53,766 nucleotides of DNA from Armatimonadota bacterium (GCA_020161505.1 JAIUNY010000020.1:1-53766); one strand, 5' to 3'. Positions 17,731 to 26,601 are shown, numbered from the stretch's first letter. Notes: a model not told the origin generated them from the sequence alone. Numbers and translations are program-made.

Positions 17731-18627
17731 ATGCACGATCCCGCACGAACTCAGATGGGTGCCCCACCGGTGGCCGATCCCAACCGCACTGTCCTCGGCG
17801 CGCCGACGATGGATCCGAATCGAACCGTGATGGGCTCGCCAAGTTTTGAGGCGACGGTCACGATCAAGCCCATTCAGTGCCCGGTGTGTCGCACCTACAA
17901 TCCTGTCGGCGTGAAGTTCTGCGTGGAGTGCGGACTGGTGCTCGACATGGCCTTGGATGGAGATGCCTTCGGCGCGCCAGCGGTTCAGCTTCCCGTTTTG
18001 GTGGAGAGCACCGGGCGCGAACACATTCTTCGACCAGGCGTGACGGTTCTGGGTCGGCAAGGTGATATCACCGTCGAAGACACAAGGGTTTCCCGGCGCC
18101 ATGCTCAGGTCACCAGCGATTCCAGCGGCGTCTTTGTCGAGGATTTGGGCTCGACCAACGGAACTTCAGTGGCGGGCTCCAAGCTCGCCGCTGGCGAAAA
18201 ACGACGCCTTGAAAACGGGGCAACGATCAGCCTCGGAGGATACGAACTCCGTCTCGGGCTCCCGGGCGAGGCCAACAAGACTCTCGCTGCGATGAGCGGC
18301 AAAACCGCAGCGATGACCTATGCGCCGAGTCTCGATGAGACAAAGGCTTGGCTGGTTCTCGCCGATCGCGAGATCCCCCTTCTGCTTGGAACTCATGTTT
18401 TTGGACGACGCGCCGAGCATCCGATCTCCATTCCTGACCCATACGTGAGCGGTCAGCATGGTGTTTTTGAAGTGACCGAGCAAGGAGTGTTCCTTGCCGA
18501 CACGGGCTCCACCAACGGAACCGTTGTCAACGATGCGAAGCTCGCGGTGGGCCAGCGCACGCAAATCCGCGCCGAGGATGTGATCACGCTTGGCCAGATC
18601 GAAATCCGCGTGAGGTTCCGGGGCTAA
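17731..18627 (+). CDS. zinc-ribbon protein with two FHA domains and N-terminal Thr repeats
   Basis: FHA domains bind phosphothreonine. Order: residues 3-37 hold three copies of a DPxRTxxGxP repeat (Thr7, Thr20, Thr32); a four-cysteine zinc ribbon at CPVC (50-53) and CVEC (64-67); FHA1 around residues 95-170 with GRQGDI, SRRHAQ and DLGSTNGT; FHA2 from about residue 215 with GRRAEHPI, SGQHGVF and DTGSTNGT. In FHA2 the canonical SRxH is SGQH, so binding could differ. The stop is three bases before the PP2C start, making a signalling pair. The threonine repeats could be kinase targets read by the FHA domains, as in GarA-type proteins; that is inference. Confidence 0.88.
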   Translation: MHDPARTQMGAPPVADPNRTVLGAPTMDPNRTVMGSPSFEATVTIKPIQCPVCRTYNPVGVKFCVECGLVLDMALDGDAFGAPAVQLPVLVESTGREHILRPGVTVLGRQGDITVEDTRVSRRHAQVTSDSSGVFVEDLGSTNGTSVAGSKLAAGEKRRLENGATISLGGYELRLGLPGEANKTLAAMSGKTAAMTYAPSLDETKAWLVLADREIPLLLGTHVFGRRAEHPISIPDPYVSGQHGVFEVTEQGVFLADTGSTNGTVVNDAKLAVGQRTQIRAEDVITLGQIEIRVRFRG

Positions 18628-18630
18628 CCC

Positions 18631-19473
18631 ATGGACGAAGTTACTGCCGAAATCACGATCCAGCAGGTGATCGTCGAGACGCCTCTGCGATTCCGCCCCA
18701 AGGTCACGGTCGGAGCCAAGACGGATATGGGGCGGGTGCGCGAGAACAACGAGGATAAGCACGAGTACTTCCTCGCCAGCAAAGATTCCGAGATCGCCCA
18801 AAAAGGGCACGTTTTCCTTGTCTGCGACGGAATGGGTGGCCATGAAGCCGGGCAAATCGCGAGCGAGCTGGCTTGCCGCACGTTCATCGACGTCTACCGC
18901 AACCACCCGAGCGAGGATCCTGAGGCCGCCGCGCGCAGCGGAGTCGCCGCCGCCAACCGATTTATCCTCGACGTTGCCCGCATGATTCCCTCTCGCAAAG
19001 GAATGGGGACGACCCTGAGCGGCCTGATGATGATCCAAGATCGCGCCGTGATTGCCCAGGTGGGCGATTCGCGGGTTTACCTCTGCCGAAACGGGGAGAC
19101 CAAGCAGATGACCATCGACCACACTTGGGTCGAGGAAACCGTGGCGGCGGGAACGATGTCGCGCGAAGATGCCGAGGCTTCTCCCTACCGGCACGTCATC
19201 ACCCGCGCTCTGGGAGTTGAGGACACGGTGATGCCCGACGTTTTCTCCGTCCCCACGCAGGCAGGCGACATTTGGATGATCTGCAGCGACGGAACGACGA
19301 ATCACGTGACGAATCCGCGCATCGGCGAAATTCTTCCCTCCATGGGGCCGTCCGAGGCAGCGTGGGCGCTCGTGAACGAGGCTTTGGTCGGGGGTGGTTC
19401 GGACAACGCCACGGTGATTGTGGTTCACCTCCACGAGCTTGAGCCGGTCGCTAGCGTTCCCGAGACCCAGTAA
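18631..19473 (+). CDS. PP2C-family Ser/Thr protein phosphatase
   Basis: This is a bacterial PPM/PP2C phosphatase, a metal-dependent enzyme that removes phosphate from Ser/Thr, here probably reversing the kinase that serves the adjoining FHA protein. A 27-residue lead precedes the catalytic domain. Motifs are DMGRVRENNEDKHEY, the metal-binding VCDGMGGHEAG, GMGTTLSGL, QVGDSRVYL, ICSDGTTNHV and GGSDNATVIV. The metal aspartates are present. The ICSDG motif continues TTNH where most family members have LTD, a mild departure. No transmembrane segment is seen. A partner kinase is not in the window. Confidence 0.92.
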   Translation: MDEVTAEITIQQVIVETPLRFRPKVTVGAKTDMGRVRENNEDKHEYFLASKDSEIAQKGHVFLVCDGMGGHEAGQIASELACRTFIDVYRNHPSEDPEAAARSGVAAANRFILDVARMIPSRKGMGTTLSGLMMIQDRAVIAQVGDSRVYLCRNGETKQMTIDHTWVEETVAAGTMSREDAEASPYRHVITRALGVEDTVMPDVFSVPTQAGDIWMICSDGTTNHVTNPRIGEILPSMGPSEAAWALVNEALVGGGSDNATVIVVHLHELEPVASVPETQ

Positions 19474-19594
19474 GAACACCGGTTCTCGGGGGCGCTTGCC
19501 CAAGGTGTCCCAGATCTTAAAGACTCCATAACATTTCCCCTTTAGCATCAGTTTGTCGGGCCTCGGCTCGAATGATTGGAGTGGTTAAAAGGAA

Positions 19595-20299
19595 ATGAAA
19601 ACGATCCTCTTCACGGCTTTCGCCGTTCTCGCAGCTTCTTCCCAAGCTGCCATCATCACCCAGTGGAACTTCAACTCGGTGACCCCTGATGCGAACACCA
19701 GCACCGGTTCGGCCACCCCGTCGATCGGCGCAGGCACGGTCGCTCTCGTGGGCGGCACGACGAGCACCTTCGCCAGTGGCGACGCGAGCGGTGGATCCAC
19801 CGACCCGGCGACCGGCGACGACTCCGCTTGGAATCTCTCGACCTGGGCCGCTCAAGGCACCGAAAACAAGCTCCGTGGCGCACAGTTCAATGTGAGCACG
19901 GCTGGTCAACTCAACATCAAGGTGAGCTGGGATCAACGCCACAGCAACACCTCCAGCAAGTTCATCCAGTTCCAGTACAGCGTGAACGGCGTGGACTTTG
20001 TGGACTTCGGCTCGGCATTCGAAGCCACCGCCGGTGACACCTGGTTCAACACCCGATCGGTCGACCTGAGCAGCATTTCTGCGGTGAACGACAATGCCAA
20101 CTTCGCATTCCGCGTCGTGGCTGCGTTCGACCCGGCAACCGGTCAATATGTCGCAAGCAACGCGACGAGCGCATACGGCACGACGAGCACTCAGCGATTC
20201 GACATGGTCACGGTTGAAGGCGAGCCGGTTCCCGAGCCCGCCACCATGGCTCTCCTCGGTCTCGGCCTGGCTGCGGCTGCCCGCAAGCGACGCAAGTAA
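19595..20299 (+). CDS. PEP-CTERM sorted surface protein
   Basis: The 234-residue product has a signal peptide cleaved near AASSQA|A at residue 19. A Ser/Thr/Gly-rich extracellular body follows (QWNFNSVTPDANTSTG, then SVDLSSISAVNDNANFAFRVVA), in the style of beta-sandwich surface proteins. The C-terminal tail consists of VPEPATM, a hydrophobic stretch LLGLGLAAA, and RKRRK. PEP-CTERM tails are processed by exosortase at the membrane and accompany exopolysaccharide. No exosortase gene is in the window. AAAAGGAA precedes the ATG and a strong terminator follows. The function of the body is unknown. Confidence 0.88.
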   Translation: MKTILFTAFAVLAASSQAAIITQWNFNSVTPDANTSTGSATPSIGAGTVALVGGTTSTFASGDASGGSTDPATGDDSAWNLSTWAAQGTENKLRGAQFNVSTAGQLNIKVSWDQRHSNTSSKFIQFQYSVNGVDFVDFGSAFEATAGDTWFNTRSVDLSSISAVNDNANFAFRVVAAFDPATGQYVASNATSAYGTTSTQRFDMVTVEGEPVPEPATMALLGLGLAAAARKRRK

Positions 20300-20322
20300 T
20301 CCGGAGCTCATCTCCCTCAAAA

Positions 20323-20360
20323 ATCAGCCCGGCAGATTCATTCTGCCGGGCTGATTTGTT
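20323..20360 (+). terminator. rho-independent terminator of the PEP-CTERM gene
   Basis: A 14-bp perfect stem (ATCAGCCCGGCAGA with TCTGCCGGGCTGAT) and a five-base loop are followed by TTGTTT. It sits between this gene and a converging minus-strand gene and could serve both, since A-rich sequence lies on the left. Confidence 0.88.
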
Positions 20361-20375
20361 TCTCCTCGGGAGGGT

Positions 20376-21272
20376 CTATTGCAAGAAGCGACCCAGATCA
20401 AGTGCCCGCGTCTGCCTGACCTTCGGCTCCATGGCAGAGAGCGAGTAGGTGCCATCTTCCGCTTTCATCCAATCACGGAGCAATTCAACGATTCCCGGCT
20501 TCCCTTCGCCTACGTAGTCCGCCCGACGTCGCTTGTACTCATCGAGAATCGCGACCGCACGACTTCGGAGGTTCAGATCAATCTCGGTGGGCGCGTAGCC
20601 CACCGGGACGGCGTAGACGTACCGACCTTGCTGTCCGCTGAACGCCGGAATCTGGAAGAACTCTCGCTTCACAAAGTCCCCGGTTTCGCGACGCGAGATT
20701 TCGGCTTGCGTGAAGAAGTCAACCGCGTGCTTCGGGTAGCCAAAAAGGTAGCCAAATGCCCGGAAGCGCGCCGGGGTGGGATCGCTTTCGAACAACAGGA
20801 TCACTTGCGAGGGCAAGGTCGCCGGGGTGATTCCCCAGAATCCGAACAGGCCCGGATGCTCCTTCACACTGTTTGAAACGGCCTTCTCGTTGAGGACGAA
20901 CCCCTCGATCGCACGTCGGCCCGACGAGGTCGAAAAGTACGGCAAGACGGCGAATTCCAGCTCTCCGGGAATCGAGAGCTTAGACAGAAGTTGGCGATCC
21001 GATTCCACCGCAGCGAGCGCTTTGTCGAACTCCTCGCGGTTCATTCCTCCGATCGGCACCTGGTGGCTCACAAAGCCAGACGAGATCGGCTTGAGGCCCC
21101 CCACAATGGTATAGAGCCCTTCGTTGTCCATGATATCGAGCAGAATCGCCTCGGCCCTGGCTCGCTCGGCTGGAGGGAGTTTCTCTACGGGAAAGATCTC
21201 CGCACGTGCCAACCCCGCCCATGCAGGGAGAGTTGCGGAGACGGCGCACCAAACGGCGAGCGACCGGATCAC
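20376..21272 (-). CDS. secreted protein of unknown function, coupled to a pilin-like gene
   Basis: I do not recognise a family. The 298-residue product has a signal peptide ([20 protein letters not shown], cleaved before EIFPV). The mature part is mixed alpha/beta with acidic helices and a central [20 protein letters not shown] segment followed by a charged [13 protein letters not shown]. It has no cysteine in the mature region and no obvious catalytic motif. Its ATG overlaps the stop of the upstream pilin-like gene by four bases, so the two are cotranslated. A partner or assembly factor for that pseudopilin is possible, but nothing in the sequence proves it. Confidence 0.75.
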   Translation of the reverse strand: MIRSLAVWCAVSATLPAWAGLARAEIFPVEKLPPAERARAEAILLDIMDNEGLYTIVGGLKPISSGFVSHQVPIGGMNREEFDKALAAVESDRQLLSKLSIPGELEFAVLPYFSTSSGRRAIEGFVLNEKAVSNSVKEHPGLFGFWGITPATLPSQVILLFESDPTPARFRAFGYLFGYPKHAVDFFTQAEISRRETGDFVKREFFQIPAFSGQQGRYVYAVPVGYAPTEIDLNLRSRAVAILDEYKRRRADYVGEGKPGIVELLRDWMKAEDGTYSLSAMEPKVRQTRALDLGRFLQ

Positions 21273-22156
21273 CAGCCCGCTCCCTTGCTCAGGCTGAAGA
21301 AGCGGTTGTACTCCGGAATCCGAGGGTCCCCGGCGACAATCGCCGAGGGGAGTGCCGCTCCGCTCAGTTCGCCGATCTGGGCGGCCCGACGTTGGTCAAA
21401 ACGAGCGTTTCCGGCTGGTCGGAAGGTGGGCCGGACACTCTTCGCGTGACCATCCGCCCACGCGGCAACCGCCGATCCGCTGTGACGTCCATGCACGCGA
21501 GGCGAGAAGCAATCGGCGGTGCCTGATCCACTGCCGTTGTCCACGCCCCTCGGGACATCAAACGGAGGAACGATGAAGAACGACTTGCTGAGCGCGTTCG
21601 GGGTGCAAGCGTTGACCGCGTCCACCATCAGAAGCGTTGAAGAAGGCTCCTCGACCTGACTCATGCCGACCGCGTTCACGGCGGCCACGGTGCCGCTCGC
21701 TGGCCTCGGTTGCACCCACAGACGGTTGTTCGTCCCGTACGCGGGAACAAGGTCGCCAAATTGCCAGGTTGTGAACGGCGTAGGCAAGCTCTTTCCGACT
21801 GGGCAATCCTGGATCTGAGCATTGCGCATGTAGGGGTAGAGCAAGCCCTGCTCTCTTCGATAGACCGCGAAGAAGGCCCCGCCTTCCCTCAAACTTCGAC
21901 CGTGCCACCACACCGTCGAACTCCCGATTCCGGTCGCTGGCCCGTCGCCGGGGATGGAGTACGGCACCATCGTGTCGTCGTAGTCGCCCTGGTAGAGGAT
22001 CGTTCCGAGGGCAATCTGCTTGAGATTGCTGAGATTTGCCGTCTTCTTTGCTGCAGCTTTCGCCTGGGCGAATACCGGAAAGAGGATCGCTGCAAGGATC
22101 GCGATGATCGCGATGACCACGAGAAGTTCGATGAGGGTGAAGGCCTGTCGACGCAT
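21269..22156 (-). CDS. type II/IV pilin-like protein (DUF1559-like)
   Basis: The 295-residue protein begins [14 protein letters not shown], giving a prepilin cleavage site before Phe6, followed by [25 protein letters not shown], the layout seen in the earlier pilin-like gene. The globular part carries repeated YDDTMVPYS-type and aromatic segments, and ends with [14 protein letters not shown], the DGH motif of the group, then an unusual tail ([15 protein letters not shown]). The start is ATG 22156, 10 bases from a perfect 9-bp-arm palindrome that probably controls it. The downstream secreted gene overlaps its stop. Confidence 0.87.
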   Translation of the reverse strand: MRRQAFTLIELLVVIAIIAILAAILFPVFAQAKAAAKKTANLSNLKQIALGTILYQGDYDDTMVPYSIPGDGPATGIGSSTVWWHGRSLREGGAFFAVYRREQGLLYPYMRNAQIQDCPVGKSLPTPFTTWQFGDLVPAYGTNNRLWVQPRPASGTVAAVNAVGMSQVEEPSSTLLMVDAVNACTPNALSKSFFIVPPFDVPRGVDNGSGSGTADCFSPRVHGRHSGSAVAAWADGHAKSVRPTFRPAGNARFDQRRAAQIGELSGAALPSAIVAGDPRIPEYNRFFSLSKGAGW

Positions 22157-22166
22157 CTAATTATTC

Positions 22167-22187
22167 TACTGCAATGTTATTGCAGTA
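22167..22187. promoter_or_regulatory. perfect palindrome upstream of the pilin-like operon (operator or leader hairpin)
   Basis: TACTGCAAT and ATTGCAGTA are perfect inverted arms around GTT. The element ends 10 bases before the pilin start on the minus strand. TAGAAT, a possible -10 box, overlaps its proximal edge when read on the minus strand. A dimeric repressor site or an RNA hairpin near the ribosome-binding region both fit. Confidence 0.5.
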
Positions 22188-22256
22188 TCAGGACAATTCG
22201 GGATCAAGGCGGTCTGGTCTGAAACCTTCGGCGGGCGAAACGGCTAGTATGGAGGC

Positions 22257-22688
22257 ATGAAAGCTCGTCTTTTCCTTGCCACCACCGCCCTGATGCTTGG
22301 GCTTTTCCTGACGGGATGCCAGGCCGGGCCGTCGTTGGTCGGCAAGTGGCAGGGTGACGTGGACGCTCAGGGCCAGAAGGTTCCCGCCACGATTGAGCTC
22401 AAGTCGGACAAGACGTCCGTAATGTCGATGGAGGTAGTCGGACTCAAGATGGAAGTGACCGGTACCTACGAGATCAAGGAAGACAAGGTCACGATGACCG
22501 TCGCCAATGCTCAGTTGAAGGGCGATCTGCCGCCGCAAGCTGCCGCGATGAAACCGATGATCGAGGCTGAACTGAAGAAGATGCAGGGATCCTCGTCTAC
22601 GAGCACGTTTAAGTTCGAAGGCAACGATTCCGTCACTCTCACCTCGGATCGGGGTTCGATGACCTGGACGCGCGTGAAAGCGAACTAG
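22257..22688 (+). CDS. small lipoprotein of unknown function
   Basis: The 143-residue product has a lipoprotein signal with lipobox FLTGC (Cys21), followed by SLVGKWQGDVDAQGQKVPATIELKS. That opening (GxWxG plus alternating beta strands) is typical of small lipocalin-like or META/DUF-type beta-sandwich lipoproteins. The rest alternates charged and hydrophobic residues consistent with beta strands, with one Met/Ala-rich helix near residue 100. No named family is evident. A hairpin lies just after the stop. Confidence 0.75.
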   Translation: MKARLFLATTALMLGLFLTGCQAGPSLVGKWQGDVDAQGQKVPATIELKSDKTSVMSMEVVGLKMEVTGTYEIKEDKVTMTVANAQLKGDLPPQAAAMKPMIEAELKKMQGSSSTSTFKFEGNDSVTLTSDRGSMTWTRVKAN

Positions 22689-22707
22689 CCCCTCTCTTCC
22701 CTATTCG

Positions 22708-22737
22708 ATGCCCCGGAGCCGACGCGCTCCGGGGCAT
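22708..22737 (+). terminator. hairpin after the lipoprotein gene, directly before leuD
   Basis: ATGCCCCGGAGC pairs with GCTCCGGGGCAT around six bases (12 bp). There is no proper T run, and the leuD ATG lies one base beyond it, so it could also mask or shape the leuD start. Confidence 0.55.
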
Positions 22738-22738
22738 A

Positions 22739-23344
22739 ATGTTTGGTATGGCAGGCTTTCAGGTCGCAACGGGGCGAATCGCGGTCTACGCGCAGGATCA
22801 TGTCGACACCGACCGCATCATTCCCGCGCGGTTTCTCAGCATGGTGACTCGGTCCGGATACGGCGAACTCCTCTTTGCTGATGCGCGCAAGCAGGAGGCC
22901 GATTTCTTCCTCGATCAACCAAGCGCGAGCGGCGCGAGCATCCTGGTCGCAGGAACAAACTTCGGCTGCGGGTCGAGCAGGGAGCATGCCGTGTGGGCGA
23001 TCCAGCAGGCTGGATTCATCGCCGTGATTTCCCGGGTCGAGCCCGATTCACCGGGTTACAGCGACATCTTCCGCCAGAACTCCGCCAACTGCGGACTGCT
23101 CTTGGTCGAGCTTCCGCCGGAGAGCCACTCAGAACTTATCCATGCCGGTTCTGGCGCGGAGGTCACGATCGACCTCCCGAATCAGCGGGTAATCCTCGGC
23201 GAACACTCTTTCCCGTTCGAGATCAATGCCGCCATCAAAGATCAGCTCCTTCAAGGCCTTGATCTCATCGGCACGACCATGGTGCACGAGAACGAGATCT
23301 CCCGCTTCGAGACCGAATGGACGAGCTTCGCGCCCAGCCGCTAG
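22739..23344 (+). CDS. leuD: 3-isopropylmalate dehydratase, small subunit
   Basis: LeuD, with LeuC, isomerises 2- to 3-isopropylmalate in leucine synthesis. The 201-residue product is of the E. coli type: VDTDRIIPARFLSMVTRSGYGELLF near the start, the swivel-domain NFGCGSSREHAVWA, then SDIFRQNSANCGLLLV and GLDLIGTTM. The segment SRVEPDSPGYSDIF is slightly longer than in E. coli. The start may be ATG 22739 or ATG 22748; the first lies against a hairpin and neither has a good ribosome-binding site. LeuC is not adjacent, which is unusual because the two are normally an operon. Confidence 0.92.
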   Translation: MFGMAGFQVATGRIAVYAQDHVDTDRIIPARFLSMVTRSGYGELLFADARKQEADFFLDQPSASGASILVAGTNFGCGSSREHAVWAIQQAGFIAVISRVEPDSPGYSDIFRQNSANCGLLLVELPPESHSELIHAGSGAEVTIDLPNQRVILGEHSFPFEINAAIKDQLLQGLDLIGTTMVHENEISRFETEWTSFAPSR

Positions 23345-23364
23345 CGCGGATATCTATCCGCGCT
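23343..23364. terminator. palindrome holding the stop codons of two convergent genes
   Basis: AGCGCGGATA and TATCCGCGCT pair perfectly around TC. The leuD TAG ends in its left arm and the minus-strand TAG of the next gene lies in its right half. It lacks a T run; it is probably a compact two-way end structure for the transcripts. Confidence 0.5.
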
Positions 23365-24511
23365 TGATCGGGTACTTCACGACGTCGGCCGGCTTCCCTT
23401 TCAGGTCAATCAGGATCGAATAGGGCAAGTCGATGTTCGTGTTATTCGGGTCGTTGACCAGGATGATTTTGTCCCCCGCACCGTTCATGTCCAGGCTGTG
23501 GATGACATCCCACATGGCGGTGAAGTAGGGTCGCATGCTGTTCTTGTGGGCACCGGTTGCCACGTCGATGCTGTTGATCCACTTTTCCGCGCTGAGGAGG
23601 AGCGTTTTTCCATCGGGAGAGAACATCGAGCATCCGAACTCCCGCAGCTCCTTTGAACCTGGCGTGACCTTTTTGGTATCCAGGTTCAGAATCGTGATTC
23701 CTTCGTAGTTGTAGCTTGCCGTCATGGTGTTGTAGGCAATCACGTTCGCGACGGGGCTGGCCACGAGGTTGGCCGACTTGGCTTCAGGCAGCTTGATGGT
23801 CTCCAGAACCTTCTTGGTTTCAAGAGAGTAGATCGTGAGCTTGCCGTCGGCAAGGTGAGCGAACCGCTTGTTGTCGCTCAGAAAGGCGCAGGTCTCCAAG
23901 AAGGTGCGGGGCACTTCGAACAGCTTTTCGCCAGTCGAAAGCTTGTAGACCATCTGCACTCGGCGCTCCGTGTCGCTGAAGGAAACGTATTCGTTGTTCG
24001 GGCTCACCAAGTCGATTCCGGTGTGGAGATCCGGGAGGGCCTTGAGTTTGAACTTGCGGAGCAACTCGCCGGTCTCCGTGGAATAGAAGAAGACTTCATC
24101 GTGCCGGTCGGTGAGGGCGAACTCCTTGTCTCCGAGGATGCGCAGCTTTTGAGCTTGCATCTTCGGGGCGTTTTCCCCGAAGACGAGCAGGATTTCGTTC
24201 TTGCGGAGTTCCTCCAGTTCCTTCTTCTGCTTCGGGCTCATCACCCAGATGGGCACCTCACCAATCTGCTTGCGACGGATCGTGTCCTCGTTGACGGGCT
24301 TTCGGGTGTCGATCCACCGAAGCTCACCGTCTCGGGAAAGGGTCAGCAGGGTATTCGGGTCGGGCGTGAAGAAGATCATCGCCGCCCGTGCTTCGGCTTC
24401 CCGCACTTTCACCCCGGCGACCGCCCGACTATCGAGATACGTGGCGGGGGCGGCCTGAGCCAAAGCAGCGGTAGCAATCAGCGATGCGATCATGTTCTCC
24501 ATGATAGCCAT
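23354..24511 (-). CDS. secreted beta-propeller-like protein (WD40/YVTN style)
   Basis: The protein carries a signal peptide (MIASLIATAALAQA) and then repeating units of about 40 residues: DGELRWIDTRKP, DEVFFYSTETGELLRKF, RRVQMVYKLSTGEKLFEV, GKLTIYSLETKKVLETI, EGITILNLDTKKV, KWINSIDVATGAHK. These are the fourth-strand patterns of propeller blades. It is presumably a periplasmic or surface binding module; no catalytic motif is seen. Possible starts are at 24511, 24502 and 24493. Only the last places the signal directly at the N-terminus, and GGAG lies just before it. Partner and ligand are unknown. Confidence 0.7.
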   Translation of the reverse strand: MAIMENMIASLIATAALAQAAPATYLDSRAVAGVKVREAEARAAMIFFTPDPNTLLTLSRDGELRWIDTRKPVNEDTIRRKQIGEVPIWVMSPKQKKELEELRKNEILLVFGENAPKMQAQKLRILGDKEFALTDRHDEVFFYSTETGELLRKFKLKALPDLHTGIDLVSPNNEYVSFSDTERRVQMVYKLSTGEKLFEVPRTFLETCAFLSDNKRFAHLADGKLTIYSLETKKVLETIKLPEAKSANLVASPVANVIAYNTMTASYNYEGITILNLDTKKVTPGSKELREFGCSMFSPDGKTLLLSAEKWINSIDVATGAHKNSMRPYFTAMWDVIHSLDMNGAGDKIILVNDPNNTNIDLPYSILIDLKGKPADVVKYPIKRG

Positions 24512-24574
24512 TTCCGACAGAATTTGTACGAGGGTTCGCCTGACGAAAGGGCGAGATTCTGGTACACCCGATTC

Positions 24575-26587
24575 ATGAAGCTGTCTCGACGCGAGGTCTT
24601 GGTTTCCGCCACATTGGCTCCCTTCGGCTTAACGGCAACGCGCGGGCTCCGATCGGAAGGGGATTCCACCGAGATTGTCTTCTTTTCGGACACCCATGTG
24701 AGCACCGGGCGCAACATCACGGAAAACCGGGAGATGCTCGCCAAAATCGAAGCCTTTTGCACGCCGGAGATTGTGATCAACGGCGGCGATGTCACTGACT
24801 ATGGGTGGGCGGAGGAGTTCGACGAATACGACGCCCTCCTCAAGACCTTCCCCTGGCCAGTGGTCAATACGATGGGGAATCACGATGTGCGCTGGTCGCC
24901 GAAGGGAGAAAAGATCTTCCGAGAGCGGCTTGGCCCGCCCTACCAGAGAATCGACGGCACCCATGCCACGGTACTAGTTCTCGATTCCACCGTGCCCTTG
25001 AGTCACTGGGGGCACTATTCGTCGGTGCAGCTGAAGTGGCTCGCCACCGAGCTCGAGAAGATCGGGGCTGAGCGGCCGGTGATCCTCGCCACTCATCACT
25101 GGGTCGGGCGGGATAGTGTGATGATCGACAACGAGGAGTCGCTCCGTCAAATCCTGAAACCTTACAACGTGATTCTGATCCTGAACGGACACGGCCACAA
25201 CGACTTGCTGTGGGAGTGGGATGGAATCCCATGCACGATGAACCGAGGGCTCTACCAAGGAAGCTGGGAATCGATCCGGTTCAATCCGGAAAAGCAGAAC
25301 TTCCAACTGCTGCGCTACACCAAAGAGTCGGGCGCCCTCGTGCCGATCCTCGAAAAGTCTCTCACTGATCGCCGGATGACGCCGGTGCTTCCTTCCCTGA
25401 TCGCCGAGGGCAAGATCTCTGGGAGCTACAGCACGTACCGCGTGAACTCTGGCCCGTGGGCAAAAACAGAGGGTCAGTCAGTGGACGTGCCAGGTCTGAT
25501 CGACGGTCGAAATGTGGTGACAGGAAGGATCAAAGGGCGATGGCGCACCGAGATCATCACGCAAGACTCGGAAGTCTTCGACGCGGCCTGGACGCTGAGT
25601 TTGGGAGGTGAGGTGATGTCGCATCTCGTCGAGCGCGATGGGATGATCGCCGCGAGCGCGCTGGATGGGTCGCTCAGCCTTGTCCGCGCGGAGACGGGAG
25701 CCCTCGCGTGGCGGGCCCAGCATGGACTCTACTGCCACTCCACCCCACTGTTCGCGGAGAATCGCGTGGTCGTCGGGAGTGCCGACGGAATGCTGTCCTC
25801 TTATGCCATCGAGACAGGGGAGCTGAGTTGGCAGGTCCAAACGGAGGGGCCGGTTTACGCAGGAGCGACCTTCGCCAAAGGAGTGATCGTGGTGGCCTCT
25901 GGCGATGGGATCATTTACGGCGTCAGGCTCTCGAATGGTGAGGTGCTCTGGAAAACACCGATGCCAGGGAGCCGAACCGCCTTTGCCCAGAGTCGGGCCA
26001 CGACCGATGGCAAACGAGTCTTCTTCACCGCATGGGACAGCCATTTGTACTGCGTGAATCCAGAATCAGGCGCGATCCTCTGGCGAAAACCGTGTCAGCC
26101 TCGGACATTCGCTTTCTCCCCGGCCATCGGATCGCCATGCGTAGCGGAGGGGTCGGTGTGGTGCGTGGCTAATGGAAACGGGCTCTTTCGCTTTGATGCG
26201 AAATCGGGGGAGCAAATCTACGAAGTTGCCGCGCGAGGCGACAAGTTTGGACACAGCTCCGCAGTGTGGGACGGGGGCCGGATCTACGCGGGCGGCCTTG
26301 GCGACAACGGATCAGTCTGGGGAGTGGATGCCGAATCAGGCAAGGTCGAGTGGGAGTGCCGTACCGGATCGATCATCTACGATTCCTCGCCCAGCATCTC
26401 GGGAGATCGCCTCGCGATTGGGAGCGTCGCGAGTCAGCTCAATCTGATCGACAAACGAACGGGCGAGTTGCTCGGTAAATTCCGCCTGAAGGAAGGGCAC
26501 TTCCTCTCGACGCCGTTGCTTCGCGGAGATCGTGTTTATGCGGCGACTTTCAATGGTGAACTTGTGTGCCTCAAGCTCAAAAAGTGA
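24575..26587 (+). CDS. Tat-exported metallophosphoesterase fused to a PQQ-like beta-propeller
   Basis: The start is ATG 24575; the open frame upstream is only antisense to the previous gene. SRREVLVSATLAPFGL is a twin-arginine-like signal. Residues of about 30-220 are a calcineurin-like phosphoesterase with intact metal motifs: FFSDTHVS, NGGDVTD, GNHDVRW, ATHHWVG and NGHGHNDL. From about residue 300 to the end, blades such as DGSLSLVRAETGALAWR, DGMLSSYAIETGELSWQ, DGIIYGVRLSNGEVLWK and DSHLYCVNPESGAILWR form a PQQ-like (BamB-type) propeller. The 670-residue fusion suggests an extracytoplasmic phosphodiesterase anchored or targeted by its propeller. The substrate is unknown. Confidence 0.85.
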   Translation: MKLSRREVLVSATLAPFGLTATRGLRSEGDSTEIVFFSDTHVSTGRNITENREMLAKIEAFCTPEIVINGGDVTDYGWAEEFDEYDALLKTFPWPVVNTMGNHDVRWSPKGEKIFRERLGPPYQRIDGTHATVLVLDSTVPLSHWGHYSSVQLKWLATELEKIGAERPVILATHHWVGRDSVMIDNEESLRQILKPYNVILILNGHGHNDLLWEWDGIPCTMNRGLYQGSWESIRFNPEKQNFQLLRYTKESGALVPILEKSLTDRRMTPVLPSLIAEGKISGSYSTYRVNSGPWAKTEGQSVDVPGLIDGRNVVTGRIKGRWRTEIITQDSEVFDAAWTLSLGGEVMSHLVERDGMIAASALDGSLSLVRAETGALAWRAQHGLYCHSTPLFAENRVVVGSADGMLSSYAIETGELSWQVQTEGPVYAGATFAKGVIVVASGDGIIYGVRLSNGEVLWKTPMPGSRTAFAQSRATTDGKRVFFTAWDSHLYCVNPESGAILWRKPCQPRTFAFSPAIGSPCVAEGSVWCVANGNGLFRFDAKSGEQIYEVAARGDKFGHSSAVWDGGRIYAGGLGDNGSVWGVDAESGKVEWECRTGSIIYDSSPSISGDRLAIGSVASQLNLIDKRTGELLGKFRLKEGHFLSTPLLRGDRVYAATFNGELVCLKLKK

Positions 26588-26601
26588 GTCTCCCAATGGC
26601 C

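Noticed and set aside
23855-24574. N-terminal extension of the phosphoesterase-propeller gene
   Set aside because: These 240 codons are antisense to the upstream propeller gene, whereas the twin-arginine leader begins exactly at ATG 24575.
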